DNA of 64,000 nucleotides from an uncultured Rhizobium sp. (GTDB lineage Bacteria; Pseudomonadota; Alphaproteobacteria; Rhizobiales; Rhizobiaceae): NCBI GenBank assembly GCA_945952315.1, contig CAMFIE010000006.1, positions 62,001 to 126,000 of the forward strand, read 5' to 3'. Shown piece by piece: positions 26,501 to 35,191 of this stretch (position 1 is its first letter; each line of letters starts with the position of its first letter). The notes under the pieces were generated by a model. It saw only the letters and a program-made list of their open reading frames with translations, ran no database searches and was not told where the DNA came from. The position numbers and the translations under genes were made by a program.

Positions 26501-27124
26501 ATGACGATGAACCCCTTGGACAAGCTGCGCCAGATCGACCCCGCCCTCGTGGTGAAGGAGGCGCTGAAACTGCCGCGCGCCTTTCACAGCGAGTTTCTGC
26601 GCACGGGGCGCATCCTGCGCGGCAGCGATCGCTGGGACGCCACCGAAAAGCGATACCTGACGCAAGAGGAAATTCTCGAGCGCACCGGCCGCCAGCTGGA
26701 AACGGCGGCGGAGAAAACCCTCGAGCGTCTCAACGGCTATCACTGGGCGATCCAGTATCCGAAGCTGATCTTTCACCGCACGCTCGAAAACCGGCCGCTG
26801 CTGGGCTATTGCCATGTGACGGCAGGCAAATCCGATCTGCCGACGGGCGAGACGGTGAAATGGGCCTTCTATCTCGCCAATTTCCATGCGGATATCGATG
26901 CGGAGCTGAAGTTTATCGGCAAGGTCAGCCGCGAGATCAACCGCATGTATTTCGCCATTGCCGTGACCAACGCGGAGGAGCGCTCGCCGAAAATGGTGGT
27001 GGACCGCTCGCTGAAGCCGGATGGCATCCTGTTCCGCACCCATGATCCGAAGGCGGCGCTGAAGAATATCCTGCTGCTCGGCACCGACAATCCGCGGCTT
27101 CGCGCCCGCATTCTCCGGCTCTGA
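26501..27124 (+). CDS. Conserved-looking hypothetical protein, 207 residues
   Basis: I do not recognise a family. The start at ATG 26501 (or 26507) has AAGGACC upstream. The protein is rich in charged residues, with no signal or membrane segment, so it is probably cytosolic. Notable stretches are EEILERTGRQLETAAEKTLE, AIQYPKLIFHRTLENRPLLG and NRMYFAIAVTNAEERSPKMV. The coding character (third-position GC, even length of frame, good Shine-Dalgarno) supports a real gene. It lies upstream of tsaC on the same strand, about 80 bases away, and may be co-transcribed; nothing ties it to a pathway. Confidence 0.7.
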   Translation: MTMNPLDKLRQIDPALVVKEALKLPRAFHSEFLRTGRILRGSDRWDATEKRYLTQEEILERTGRQLETAAEKTLERLNGYHWAIQYPKLIFHRTLENRPLLGYCHVTAGKSDLPTGETVKWAFYLANFHADIDAELKFIGKVSREINRMYFAIAVTNAEERSPKMVVDRSLKPDGILFRTHDPKAALKNILLLGTDNPRLRARILRL

Positions 27125-27208
27125 CCCCGAAAGCCCGGAAAAAGGCGTTTGCCCTTGCCGCCCGCCTTGGAGTACATCCGGGGCAGGATTGGCCGGACGG
27201 ACGAGCGC

Positions 27209-28198
27209 ATGACAGCCCGCATCATTTCCATAGACCGCGAACCGGAGGCAGCGCTTGCCGCCGCCGTGGATGCGCTCGGGCAAGGCGCGGCCATCGCCAT
27301 TCCGACCGAGACCGTCTATGGCCTTGCCGCCGATGCGACGCGGGCGGATGCGATCAACCGCATCTATGAAACCAAGGGCCGCCCGCGCTTCAACCCGCTG
27401 ATCTGCCACATGGCCGATCTTGCCATGGCACGGATGCATGCCCGCTTCGATCCGGTCTCCGAACGGCTGGCGGAGGCCTTCTGGCCCGGCCCGCTGACGC
27501 TGATCCTGCCGCTTCTGCCGGAAAGCCCGATCCATGATCTCGCAAGTGCCGGGCTGGATACGGTCGGCATCCGTGTGCCGCAGGGCTTTGCGGGTCAGCT
27601 CATCCGCGCCTTCGGCAGGCCGCTTGCCGCGCCAAGCGCCAATACATCCGGGGCGATCAGCCCGACCTCGGCCGAGCATGTCGCAGAAGACCTCGGGCCG
27701 AAGATCCCGCTGATCCTCGATGGCGGGGCCTCGGGCGTCGGGGTGGAATCGACCATCGTGAAAGTGGAAGCGGATGGCCGTCTGCGCCTGCTTCGCCCCG
27801 GTGGCATCGCGGCGGCGGAGATCGAGCGCGTGGCGGGCCATCCGCTCGAACGGCTGGAAAAGGCAGGCGCTGCCATCGAGGCGCCCGGCATGCTCGCCTC
27901 CCATTATGCGCCCGACGCCGGCATGCGGCTGAATGCGGCCTTTCCGCTGGAGGGCGAGGCCTATCTCGCCTTCGGCCCGGGAAAGGTCGAGGGACTGGAA
28001 AAGGCCCGCTTCACCTTCAATCTCTCGCCCGAAGGCGATTGCGCGGAGGCGGCGTCCCATCTCTTTGCCGCGATGAAGCGGGCGGATCGCTCCGGCGCGC
28101 GGGTGATTGCGGTTGCCCCCATTCCCGCACAGGGCCTTGGCGAGGCGATCAATGACCGGCTGGAGCGGGCCGCTGCCCCCAAACCGCAGGAGACCTGA
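27209..28198 (+). CDS. tsaC: L-threonylcarbamoyladenylate synthase (TsaC/Sua5)
   Basis: This protein is 329 residues from ATG 27209. The N-terminal YrdC/Sua5 domain shows AIAIPTETVYGLAADATRAD, YETKGRPRFNPLICH (KxR.SxPL-like motif with nucleotide and threonine contacts), and FWPGPLTLILP. The C-terminal half (SGVGVESTIVKVEADGRLRL, then ASHYAPDAGMRLN) is the Sua5-specific extension absent from short TsaC. The enzyme makes threonylcarbamoyl-AMP from threonine, bicarbonate and ATP for the t6A modification of ANN-decoding tRNAs. It is followed six bases later by the FAD oxidase gene, so probably in one operon. Confidence 0.93.
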   Translation: MTARIISIDREPEAALAAAVDALGQGAAIAIPTETVYGLAADATRADAINRIYETKGRPRFNPLICHMADLAMARMHARFDPVSERLAEAFWPGPLTLILPLLPESPIHDLASAGLDTVGIRVPQGFAGQLIRAFGRPLAAPSANTSGAISPTSAEHVAEDLGPKIPLILDGGASGVGVESTIVKVEADGRLRLLRPGGIAAAEIERVAGHPLERLEKAGAAIEAPGMLASHYAPDAGMRLNAAFPLEGEAYLAFGPGKVEGLEKARFTFNLSPEGDCAEAASHLFAAMKRADRSGARVIAVAPIPAQGLGEAINDRLERAAAPKPQET

Positions 28199-28204
28199 AA
28201 GACC

Positions 28205-29629
28205 ATGCCGCTTGACCTCGCGCTGATCGACCGTTTTTCCGCCCTCGTCTCCCCCGGCCATGCGCTGACGGCAGAAGGCGATATCGCCCCCTATCTCACC
28301 GAAAATCGTGGGCTCTATCACGGCCATTCGCCCCTCGTGCTGAAGCCCGGCACGGTGGAGGAGGTCTCGGCGATCCTTGCGCTTGCCAGCGAAACGAAGA
28401 CGCCCGTGGTGCCGCAGGGTGGCAATACCGGGCTGGTCGGCGGCCAGACGCCACGCACGAACGGCTCCGATATCGTGATCTCGCTCGAACGGCTGAACCG
28501 CATCCGCTCGGTCGATCCGGTCGCCAATGTGCTGGTGGCCGATGGCGGCGCGATCCTTGCGGATGTGCAACAGGCCGCAGACAAGGTCGACCGGCTGTTT
28601 CCGCTCTCGCTCGGCTCGGAAGGTTCCTGCCGGATCGGCGGCAATCTCTCCACCAATGCGGGCGGCACGGCGGTACTGGCCTATGGCAACATGCGCCAGC
28701 TCTGCCTCGGCCTTGAGGTCGTGCTGCCGACGGGGGAAATCTGGAACGGCTTGCGCAGCCTTAAGAAGGACAATACCGGCTATGACCTGCGCGATCTCTT
28801 CATCGGCGCGGAAGGCACGCTCGGCATCATCACCGGCGCGGTGCTGAAGCTCTTCCCGAAGCCTGCGGGCCATGAGGTGGGCTTTGCCGGACTTGCCTCG
28901 ACGGAGGCAGCCCTTGCGCTTTACGAGCGCGCGGCGACCATCTGCGGCACGGCGCTGACCGGCTTCGAGCTGATGCCGCGGCTCGGGGTGGAGTTCACCA
29001 CACGGCATATTCCCGGCGTGCGCGATCCGCTGGAGAGCGCCCATCCGTGGTATGTGCTGATCGACATTTCCACCAATGACAGCGCCGACAGTGCCGCCCG
29101 GATGATGGCGGCGGTGCTGGAGGAAGGCTATGAAAGCGGGCTGATCGAGGATGCCGCCGTTGCCTCGTCCGAGGCGCAGAAGACGGCGCTCTGGCACATG
29201 CGCGAAAGCATGTCGCCCGCGCAGAAGCCGGAAGGCGGCTCGATCAAGCACGATGTCTCGGTGCCCGTCTCGCGCATTCCGGCCTTCATGGCGGAGGCGG
29301 AAAAGGCGGTGACGGCGGCCATTCCCGGCGTGCGCATCTGCGCCTTCGGCCATCTCGGCGATGGCAATATCCATTACAACCTCTCCCAGCCGGTGGGCGC
29401 CGACAAGCAGGCCTTTCTCGACCGCTGGCACGAGATGAACGGCATCGTGCATGGCATCGTGCGTGCCCATGGCGGCTCGATTTCCGCCGAGCACGGCATC
29501 GGCCAGCTGAAGCGCGACGAGCTTGCGACGATCCGCCAGCCGATCGAGATCGACCTGATGCGCCGCATCAAGCAGGCCTTTGACCCGGCAGGCATCATGA
29601 ACCCGGACAAGGTGCTGAAGGCATGGTGA
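28205..29629 (+). CDS. FAD-binding oxidoreductase (GlcD / D-2-hydroxyglutarate dehydrogenase-like)
   Basis: This 474-residue protein has a PCMH-type FAD domain (PVVPQGGNTGLVGGQTP, near residue 60-80; LSLGSEGSCRIGGNLSTNAGG; DNTGYDLRDLFIGAEGTLGII) and a C-terminal FAD-oxidase domain with FGHLGDGNIHYN and SAEHGIGQLKRDEL, which hold the metal-binding His/Glu residues. Such enzymes oxidise D-2-hydroxy acids (D-lactate, glycolate, D-2-hydroxyglutarate). Substrate here is not determinable; D-2-hydroxyglutarate is a common choice for this length. The last codons overlap the ModE-like gene by seven bases. Confidence 0.9.
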   Translation: MPLDLALIDRFSALVSPGHALTAEGDIAPYLTENRGLYHGHSPLVLKPGTVEEVSAILALASETKTPVVPQGGNTGLVGGQTPRTNGSDIVISLERLNRIRSVDPVANVLVADGGAILADVQQAADKVDRLFPLSLGSEGSCRIGGNLSTNAGGTAVLAYGNMRQLCLGLEVVLPTGEIWNGLRSLKKDNTGYDLRDLFIGAEGTLGIITGAVLKLFPKPAGHEVGFAGLASTEAALALYERAATICGTALTGFELMPRLGVEFTTRHIPGVRDPLESAHPWYVLIDISTNDSADSAARMMAAVLEEGYESGLIEDAAVASSEAQKTALWHMRESMSPAQKPEGGSIKHDVSVPVSRIPAFMAEAEKAVTAAIPGVRICAFGHLGDGNIHYNLSQPVGADKQAFLDRWHEMNGIVHGIVRAHGGSISAEHGIGQLKRDELATIRQPIEIDLMRRIKQAFDPAGIMNPDKVLKAW

Positions 29630-29991
29630 AAGAACCGCTCCGCCTGACGCTGCGTCTCGATTTCGACAATGGCGCACGGCTTGGTCCCGGCAAGGTGGAG
29701 CTTCTCTCCCATATTGCCGAACAGGGTTCGATCCGGGCGGCGGGGGCTGCCATGGGCATGTCCTATCGCCGCGCCTGGCTGCTCGCCGACGAGATCAACC
29801 GCATGTTCCGCGAGCCCTCGGTCTTTACCCGCCATGGCGGCAAGGCGGGCGGCGGCGCGGGGCTCACCCCTTTCGGATCAGCCCTTCTTGCCCGCTGCCG
29901 GGCGATGGAGGAGAAGGCCAAGGCGGCGCTCGCCGATGATCTTCAGGCCCTGATCGCAAGCCGCAACCCGGATTTCACCGCCGAGAGCTGA
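29623..29991 (+). CDS. modE: ModE-type HTH regulator lacking the molybdate-binding domain
   Basis: This is a 122-residue winged-helix protein: GKVELLSHIAEQGSIRAAGA followed by MSYRRAWLLADEINRMF and GGGAGLTPFG, the LysR-like DNA-binding half of ModE. Escherichia coli ModE has about 260 residues with a tandem MOP domain that binds molybdate; that half is absent here. It overlaps the stop of the FAD oxidase gene (ATGGTGA) and converges on modC three bases away. A ModE-like operator lies upstream of modA (32574-32597), giving a likely target. How molybdate would be sensed is not obvious from this protein alone. Confidence 0.86.
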   Translation: MVKEPLRLTLRLDFDNGARLGPGKVELLSHIAEQGSIRAAGAAMGMSYRRAWLLADEINRMFREPSVFTRHGGKAGGGAGLTPFGSALLARCRAMEEKAKAALADDLQALIASRNPDFTAES

Positions 29992-29994
29992 GCC

Positions 29995-31068
29995 TCACGC
30001 CGTGCGGAACAGGCTTTCCGGTGCAATCGCGAGGGCCTTGAACAGCACATGCACCCTCTTTCCCGGCTCAAGCGCCAGCCCGCGCGCGGAAAGCCGGGTG
30101 ATGCGGGCAAGCAGCTTCAGGCCCGAGCAATCCACCGTCACATCCATGGCGCTGCCGAGATCGGCAATGGTTTCGACCGTGCCGGACAGCCGGTTCAGCG
30201 TCGAAAGACCGGCGGGATCGCCGGTCGCGAGAATGATATCGGCGGCGGGGACATGGATGCGCAACACCGTGCCCGGCGGCACCGGCACCTTGCGCAGGAA
30301 CAGCGTGCCAGCCGCCGATTGCGCCAGCGTCAGCTCGTCTTCGCGCAGATGCTCGGTGACCGTTGCCTCGATGAAACTGCCCGCCATGCCGCTTTCGGCC
30401 AGAACCGGGGCAGAGCCCGGCGCGCGCTCGAGGATGCGGCCCCGGTCGAGCGAGATCACCCGCGTCGCAAGGCGGGCGATTTCCTCCACCGAATGGCTGA
30501 CATAGAGGATCGGAATGCCTTCCACGTCGCGGATGCGTTCGAGATCGGGCAGGATATCGGCCTTGATGCCCTGATCGAGCGCGGAGAGCGGCTCGTCCAT
30601 CAGCAGCAGATGCGGCTTTGCCATCAGCGCCCGGCCGAGCGCCACGCGCTGCTTTTCCCCGCCGGAGAGCGCCTGCGGCCTGCGCTCCAGATGCGGCGTG
30701 ATGCCGAGAAGATCGGCGATGCGATGAAGCTCCGCATCCCGCCCGGCCCGCGCCTCGGGAATGAAGCGGGCGGCATAGGCAAGGTTTTGCCGCACCGTCA
30801 GATGCGGGAAGAGCCGGTCTTCCTGAAACACATAGCCGATGCGGCGGCGATGGGGGGCGAGGAACACGCCCGCCTCCGCATCGCTGAACACCGTATCGCC
30901 GAAGCGGATATGGCCTTTCTGCGGACGGACGAGGCCCGCGACCATATTGATGATCGTCGTCTTGCCGGAACCGGACGGGCCGAACAGGGCGGTGAGCCCC
31001 TGCCCTGCCTGAAAGCGGGCCTCGAGGGTAAAATCCCCCTGCTCGTGCTGCACATCCAGATCGAGCAT
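29995..31068 (-). CDS. modC: Molybdate ABC transporter ATP-binding protein
   Basis: This 357-residue ATPase of the molybdate importer has Walker A GPSGSGKTT near residue 31-39, the signature LSGGEKQRVALGRAL and Walker B LLLMDEPLSALD, followed by a C-terminal MOP/TOBE domain (from about 290) as in ModC, where oxyanion or regulatory binding can occur. It works with ModB at the inner membrane to drive ModA-delivered molybdate uptake for molybdenum cofactor. The start ATG overlaps the modB stop by one base. It is the last gene of the modABC operon. Confidence 0.95.
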   Translation of the reverse strand: MLDLDVQHEQGDFTLEARFQAGQGLTALFGPSGSGKTTIINMVAGLVRPQKGHIRFGDTVFSDAEAGVFLAPHRRRIGYVFQEDRLFPHLTVRQNLAYAARFIPEARAGRDAELHRIADLLGITPHLERRPQALSGGEKQRVALGRALMAKPHLLLMDEPLSALDQGIKADILPDLERIRDVEGIPILYVSHSVEEIARLATRVISLDRGRILERAPGSAPVLAESGMAGSFIEATVTEHLREDELTLAQSAAGTLFLRKVPVPPGTVLRIHVPAADIILATGDPAGLSTLNRLSGTVETIADLGSAMDVTVDCSGLKLLARITRLSARGLALEPGKRVHVLFKALAIAPESLFRTA

Positions 31069-31760
31069 CAGTCAGCCCTCCCTGCGCGGGCGGCCATGCG
31101 GCGGGCGAGCCATTCCGAAAGGGCAAGGGCCGCAAGCGAAATCGCAATCGACACCAGTGTCAGCCTCAGCGCGCTGTCATCGCCCTCCGGAACCTGCGTA
31201 TAGGAATAGATCAGGCCCGCGAGCGTCTGGGTTTCGCCCGGAATGTTCGAGACGAAGGTGATGGTCGCGCCAAATTCGCCCAGCGCCTTGGCAAAGGCAA
31301 GGATCGCGCCCGCGACAATGCCCGGCAGGATCAGCGGCAGGGTGACGGTGAAAAACACGCCATAGGGCGGTGCGCCAAGACTTTCCGCCGCCTGTTCCAG
31401 CCGCCGGTCGACCGCATCGAGCGACAGCCGGATCGCCCGCACCATCAGCGGAAAACCCATGACGGCGGCGGCAAGGGCCGCTCCCGTCCAGCGGAAGGAG
31501 AAGGTGAGGCCGAATTCGGCCAGCGCCTCACCGAACAGGCCCTTGCGGCCAAAGGAAAGCAGCAGCAGATAGCCGGTCACCACCGGCGGCAGGATCAGCG
31601 GCAGATGCACCAGACCATTCACCAGCATCTTGCCCGGAAACTCCCGCCGCGACAGCAGCCAGGCAACGGCAATGCCAAAAGGCAGCGAACAGACCACAGC
31701 CGTTGCCGCCACCTTGAGGCTCAGCGCGATTGCCACCCAGTCTTCCGGTGAAAAAGCCAT
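31068..31760 (-). CDS. modB: Molybdate ABC transporter permease
   Basis: This 230-residue inner-membrane permease has about five membrane helices. The EAA-type loop that contacts ModC is visible as EQAAESLGAPPYGVFFTVTLPLILPGI. The sequence LVHLPLILPPVVTGYLLL is typical of ModB. It starts eight bases after the modA stop and ends at the modC start, so the three genes are one transcript reading ABC on the minus strand. Confidence 0.94.
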   Translation of the reverse strand: MAFSPEDWVAIALSLKVAATAVVCSLPFGIAVAWLLSRREFPGKMLVNGLVHLPLILPPVVTGYLLLLSFGRKGLFGEALAEFGLTFSFRWTGAALAAAVMGFPLMVRAIRLSLDAVDRRLEQAAESLGAPPYGVFFTVTLPLILPGIVAGAILAFAKALGEFGATITFVSNIPGETQTLAGLIYSYTQVPEGDDSALRLTLVSIAISLAALALSEWLARRMAARAGRAD

Positions 31761-31768
31761 GCCCTGCC

Positions 31769-32554
31769 CTATTTGCCCGCAAGCACGCGGAAACCCGCCG
31801 CCGCGAAAACCTTGCCCGCCTTTTCGGAGCCGAGCCTCGCGAGGAAGGCAGCCGCATCCGCCCCGTCCGCCGTCTTCGTCAGCGCGGCAGGATAGACAAT
31901 CGGATCATGGCTGTCTTCGGGGAAAATGCCGATCTGTCGCACGCCCTTTTCCGCCCTGGCATCGGTTTCATAGACCACGCCATAGGGGGCCTCGCCACGC
32001 GCAACAAGGGTGAGCGCTGCCCGCACATTTTCGGCCTCCGCCAGCTTTTCCTTCACCGAGGCAAAGAGACCGAGCTTTTCCAGCGCCTGTTTCGCATAGA
32101 GACCGGCCGGAACCGACGCCGTGAGGCCGACCGCAAGACGGCCTTCGCCAAGCATCCCCGCAAGGTCGAGGTCCTTGCCGACCGTCACGTCCTTCGCATC
32201 CGGACCGCCGACCAGAACCAGCCGGTTGCCGAGCAGATTGACCCGGCTTTCGCTCTTCAGCAGCCCCGCCTTGTCGAGATAATCCATCCATTTGAGGTCC
32301 GCCGAGAGGAAGAGATCGGCAGGTGCGCCCTGCTCCACCTGTTTGGCGAGCGCCGAAGAGGCGGCATAGGTGAGCACGACCTGCCTGCCCGTCTCCGCCT
32401 TCCAGTCATCGGCCACTTTCGTCAGCACCTCCTTGAGGCTTGCGGCGGCAAAGACGGTGACCGGCTTTTCCCCGGCAAAGGCCGATCCCGCAAGGGCGGT
32501 GACGAACAGAGCGGCGGCAAGAAGCGCGCGGCGGGTGATGGCGGTTTCCGGCAT
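31769..32554 (-). CDS. modA: Periplasmic molybdate-binding protein
   Basis: This 261-residue solute-binding protein has a signal peptide (TRRALLAAALFVTALAGSAFA) and mature start near GEKPVTVFAAASLKEVLTKV, the ModA signature. LTYAASSALAKQVEQGAPADLFLSAD supplies the oxyanion-binding Ser/Ala contacts. ModA delivers molybdate (or tungstate) to ModBC. It is the first gene of the operon; the operator at 32574-32597 lies 20 bases upstream of the start, within the promoter region. Confidence 0.94.
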   Translation of the reverse strand: MPETAITRRALLAAALFVTALAGSAFAGEKPVTVFAAASLKEVLTKVADDWKAETGRQVVLTYAASSALAKQVEQGAPADLFLSADLKWMDYLDKAGLLKSESRVNLLGNRLVLVGGPDAKDVTVGKDLDLAGMLGEGRLAVGLTASVPAGLYAKQALEKLGLFASVKEKLAEAENVRAALTLVARGEAPYGVVYETDARAEKGVRQIGIFPEDSHDPIVYPAALTKTADGADAAAFLARLGSEKAGKVFAAAGFRVLAGK

Positions 32555-32573
32555 GAGGGTTCCTCTGGCGACT

Positions 32574-32597
32574 CGTTATATCCGTTGAGATATATCG
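32574..32597. promoter_or_regulatory. ModE-type operator upstream of modA
   Basis: CGTTATAT-N8-ATATATCG is an inverted repeat with one mismatch between half-sites. It matches the known ModE box pattern (CGnTATAT half-sites facing each other). It starts 20 bases upstream of the modA ATG, where a bound repressor would block transcription or the start of the operon. The nearby DNA-binding-only ModE (29623) is the natural candidate regulator. Confidence 0.75.
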
Positions 32598-32611
32598 GTA
32601 GACCGGAAAGC

Positions 32612-32644
32612 GCAAGACGCCCCTCGTCCGAAGACCGGGGCGTC
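32612..32644 (-). terminator. Possible terminator after the DUF1217 gene
   Basis: GACGCCCC and GGGGCGTC form a perfect eight-base stem (32616-32623, 32637-32644) with a 13-base loop. Read on the minus strand it follows the DUF1217 stop by about 20 bases, but the T-run after it is poor (TTGCGCTTT). It could equally insulate the divergent/convergent boundary with the mod operon. Confidence 0.4.
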
Positions 32645-32664
32645 CAAGGAAAAGACGGTGGGAT

Positions 32665-34872
32665 TTATCGGCCGAAGCGGAGCTGCGACAGGGTGAACAG
32701 CGTGTCGGCGCTGATATCGCCCGATGCGCTGAAACTGTTCTGGGCATAGGCCTGATCGGCGGCCATGTCATAGAAGACCGAGAAGCGCTGGATCAGCTTC
32801 TTCACCTTTTCCGGATCCTTGAGATCGGAGAGGTTGAGCTTCTTTTCCACCAGCGCCTTCTGCTGCTCGATCTTCATGTTCGAGAAGCCGTCCGGCATCT
32901 GGTAGGTGGTCTTGAACACTTCCAGCAGCGCCTTGTCGCCCAGAATGTCGTAAGCCGAGGTGACAGTCTGCGCCTTGCGTTCGAAATAGAGCGCCAGACG
33001 GACGCCGGGATTTTCATCCCCCTGCTTCACTTCCAGCTCGTTCTGGTAATAGTTGTCGACAGTGGATTGCAGATGGCCGCGATCCTGCACCGCCGATGTG
33101 CCGGATTGCAGGAGATTGCCCTTGGCATCGAAATTGAACGAGGCGACGATCTGCTTGTAGCGACTGTCAGTCTGGGTATTGAGGAAGCTCTTCGGATCAT
33201 TCGGGTCCGACTTGAAGAGCTTCTTCAGGAAATCATTGCTGACAGTCTTCGGATCGATGCCCTTGGCCACGAGGGTGACATCCAGAACCCGGCGGTTCTT
33301 CAGGAGGTCATCCACATTCTTCATCTTTTCCACTTCGGCCTGATAATAGGTCACTTCATCCTTGGCCTTTTTCTTGGCCGTGGTCAGCTCCGGCTCCTTG
33401 AGGAAGCGGGTTTTCTGGATGATGTAGTTCTTCGCCGTTTCCGTGACGGTCGCTTCCGACTGCGCCATCTTCGGCGGCGTGATCAGGCCCTTGCTGTCGA
33501 AGTTGAAATCCTGCGCCATCTTCACGAGCCGCGTGTCGCGGCTGCGGTTGGCAAAGCTTTTCGGGTCCGACAGGTCAGACGTCAGCGCCTGCAAAAGCTG
33601 GTTGTTGGTGAACTCGCCCTTCTTGATACCGAAGGCGGCGAGCGTCATGTCGAGGATCGTCGCATTCGATGCGGTGAAGAGATCCGTCGCCTTCTTGATG
33701 ACGCCGATATTGTTCTTGTAGGACTTGGTCTTGTTCGCAAGCGTCAGCTCGTCGGCATCGTCATAATGGGTGTTGTAGCCGGAAAGAACGGTGTTTTCCT
33801 GTTCCGAGGTCTGGGCATTGCCCGCCGTCACCGTGCCATCCGTCGCGAAATTGAACAGCCGGGCGATTGCCGTGTAGGCTTCCTTGGTGGCCGGCGGCTG
33901 GTTGTTGGCATAACTGTTCGGATCGGAAAGATCGCTCGTCACGATGTTTTCGAAGGTGGACTTCAGGAAGGATGCGGGCAGACCGAGCGCGGTGCGGGTG
34001 ATTTCCCACATGCGCGCGTCATTGGTGATGTCGGTGACATTGGTCGCCGCCTTGATCTTCACATCATAATAGGTCCGGTTCACCGCCGCCGCAGACGGCG
34101 TCTTGCGGTTAATCGGCACTGTCAGCACGTAGTTTTCCGTCAGCGCCGCCTTCTGCGTGTCGGTCTGGGCCTTGCCGTTCTTCACCGTGCCATCGGTGTT
34201 GAAGGAAAAGGCGTTGACCATGTTCAGCGCGCGCTGCTTTTCCACCCGGCCTGCCTCGGTCGAGGTATCGATCAGGTTCACATAACTGTTCGGATCGGTC
34301 ACGTCGCTGGTGAGAATGTTGCGCACGTGGCTGTAGGAATAGCGGTCCGGATCATAGCCGAAATTCTTCAGCACATAGTCGCGCAGCCGCTGGTTGGAGA
34401 GCAGCTGGTCGACCGTCTGCACACTATCGATTGTCGCGTTGTAATAGCGGGTATCGGCCTCCACCTGATCGTTTTCCAGCGAGAGCGACTGGGTGTAGAG
34501 CCCGATCACGTCATCGCGCTGCGCATTGCTCTGCGCGGCCTTGGTGGCATTGCCGAAATTGAAGGCGAGCGCAAACTTGCGGTAGCGGTCATCGGTCAGC
34601 TTGTTGGCAAAGCTGTTGTCATCGGTCAGGTCGCTTTCCAGCACCTTGCGCATGAAACCCTTGGCATAGATCATGTCCTCCATGCCGAACGACTTCATCG
34701 CATATTGATAAAGCCGGTCATTCTTGAGGAATTCCGCGACCGACGTGATCTTGCCGATATTGGCCTTGTAGTAATCCGTATCGCGCGTGACCTGCTTGTC
34801 CGAGGCGATGTTGGAAATCGTCCTGGAAAAATCTTTCTTCACCAGATTCAAATTGACAAGAGTCATGCTCAT
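32665..34872 (-). CDS. Multi-repeat DUF1217 protein
   Basis: This 735-residue protein is built from about five tandem DUF1217 units, recognisable by repeated blocks: a Y(Y/N)...IG.I.SV..(F/L)L.N.R lead segment, then (L/V)(T/S)D.NS(F/Y)(A/V)N, then FNF. Examples are SDLTDDNSFANKLTDDRYRK, TSDVTDPNSYVNL, SDLSDPNSYANN, SDLSDPKSFANR and KSDPNDPKSFLN. DUF1217 proteins are known to me from rhizobia, where a two- to three-unit member lies in the flagellar gene cluster; no flagellar gene is nearby here. There is no signal peptide. The start at 34872 or 34866 is equally possible. The function is unknown; a structural or filament-associated role is only a guess from the repeats. Confidence 0.8.
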   Translation of the reverse strand: MSMTLVNLNLVKKDFSRTISNIASDKQVTRDTDYYKANIGKITSVAEFLKNDRLYQYAMKSFGMEDMIYAKGFMRKVLESDLTDDNSFANKLTDDRYRKFALAFNFGNATKAAQSNAQRDDVIGLYTQSLSLENDQVEADTRYYNATIDSVQTVDQLLSNQRLRDYVLKNFGYDPDRYSYSHVRNILTSDVTDPNSYVNLIDTSTEAGRVEKQRALNMVNAFSFNTDGTVKNGKAQTDTQKAALTENYVLTVPINRKTPSAAAVNRTYYDVKIKAATNVTDITNDARMWEITRTALGLPASFLKSTFENIVTSDLSDPNSYANNQPPATKEAYTAIARLFNFATDGTVTAGNAQTSEQENTVLSGYNTHYDDADELTLANKTKSYKNNIGVIKKATDLFTASNATILDMTLAAFGIKKGEFTNNQLLQALTSDLSDPKSFANRSRDTRLVKMAQDFNFDSKGLITPPKMAQSEATVTETAKNYIIQKTRFLKEPELTTAKKKAKDEVTYYQAEVEKMKNVDDLLKNRRVLDVTLVAKGIDPKTVSNDFLKKLFKSDPNDPKSFLNTQTDSRYKQIVASFNFDAKGNLLQSGTSAVQDRGHLQSTVDNYYQNELEVKQGDENPGVRLALYFERKAQTVTSAYDILGDKALLEVFKTTYQMPDGFSNMKIEQQKALVEKKLNLSDLKDPEKVKKLIQRFSVFYDMAADQAYAQNSFSASGDISADTLFTLSQLRFGR

Positions 34873-35191
34873 GGCGCGGTCTCCGGATTAATATGCGCAA
34901 TACCTAAAACTATAGAGGCACCGTCGCACATTAGCCTTGCATAAAGCTTGTGTGATTGTAGGTGGTAATATTTAAGATTGCGTGAGGCGCGTTCCGCACA
35001 CGTTCCGGCATTCACCAAACGGAAACCCTGCGCTGAGCGGATTTGATAACCATCTGGAAATGCAAAGTTTTCTTAACCGCACTTTTTAAGCCGGAAATTA
35101 TGGCCGCTACGTAATGTGGGCGCATCAGAGGACGGAAAACGTCCCGGAGAAGACCGGAAAACGGCTCTCAGGTAAAACAAGGGAATGCGTC
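34873..35191. other. 319-base divergent intergenic region, DUF1217/DUF6101
   Basis: This non-coding, AT-rich stretch holds promoters for two divergent genes. Nothing RNA-like is evident. A GTTC-N7-GTTC string occurs at 34991-35005 but is of a kind expected about twice per window by chance. A reading frame extends upstream of the DUF6101 start to 35114 without homology. Confidence 0.5.

Noticed and set aside
26456-29677. 1073-residue open frame on the minus strand
   Set aside because: It lies antisense to the 26501 gene, tsaC and the FAD oxidase, all of which have family motifs on the plus strand.
33067-34944. 625-residue open frame on the plus strand
   Set aside because: It is antisense to the DUF1217 repeats; its own apparent repetition only mirrors them.
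34991-35005. GTTC-N7-GTTC string (possible LexA box)
   Set aside because: About two such strings are expected by chance in 64 kb counting both strands, and neither flanking gene (DUF1217, DUF6101) is a known SOS gene.
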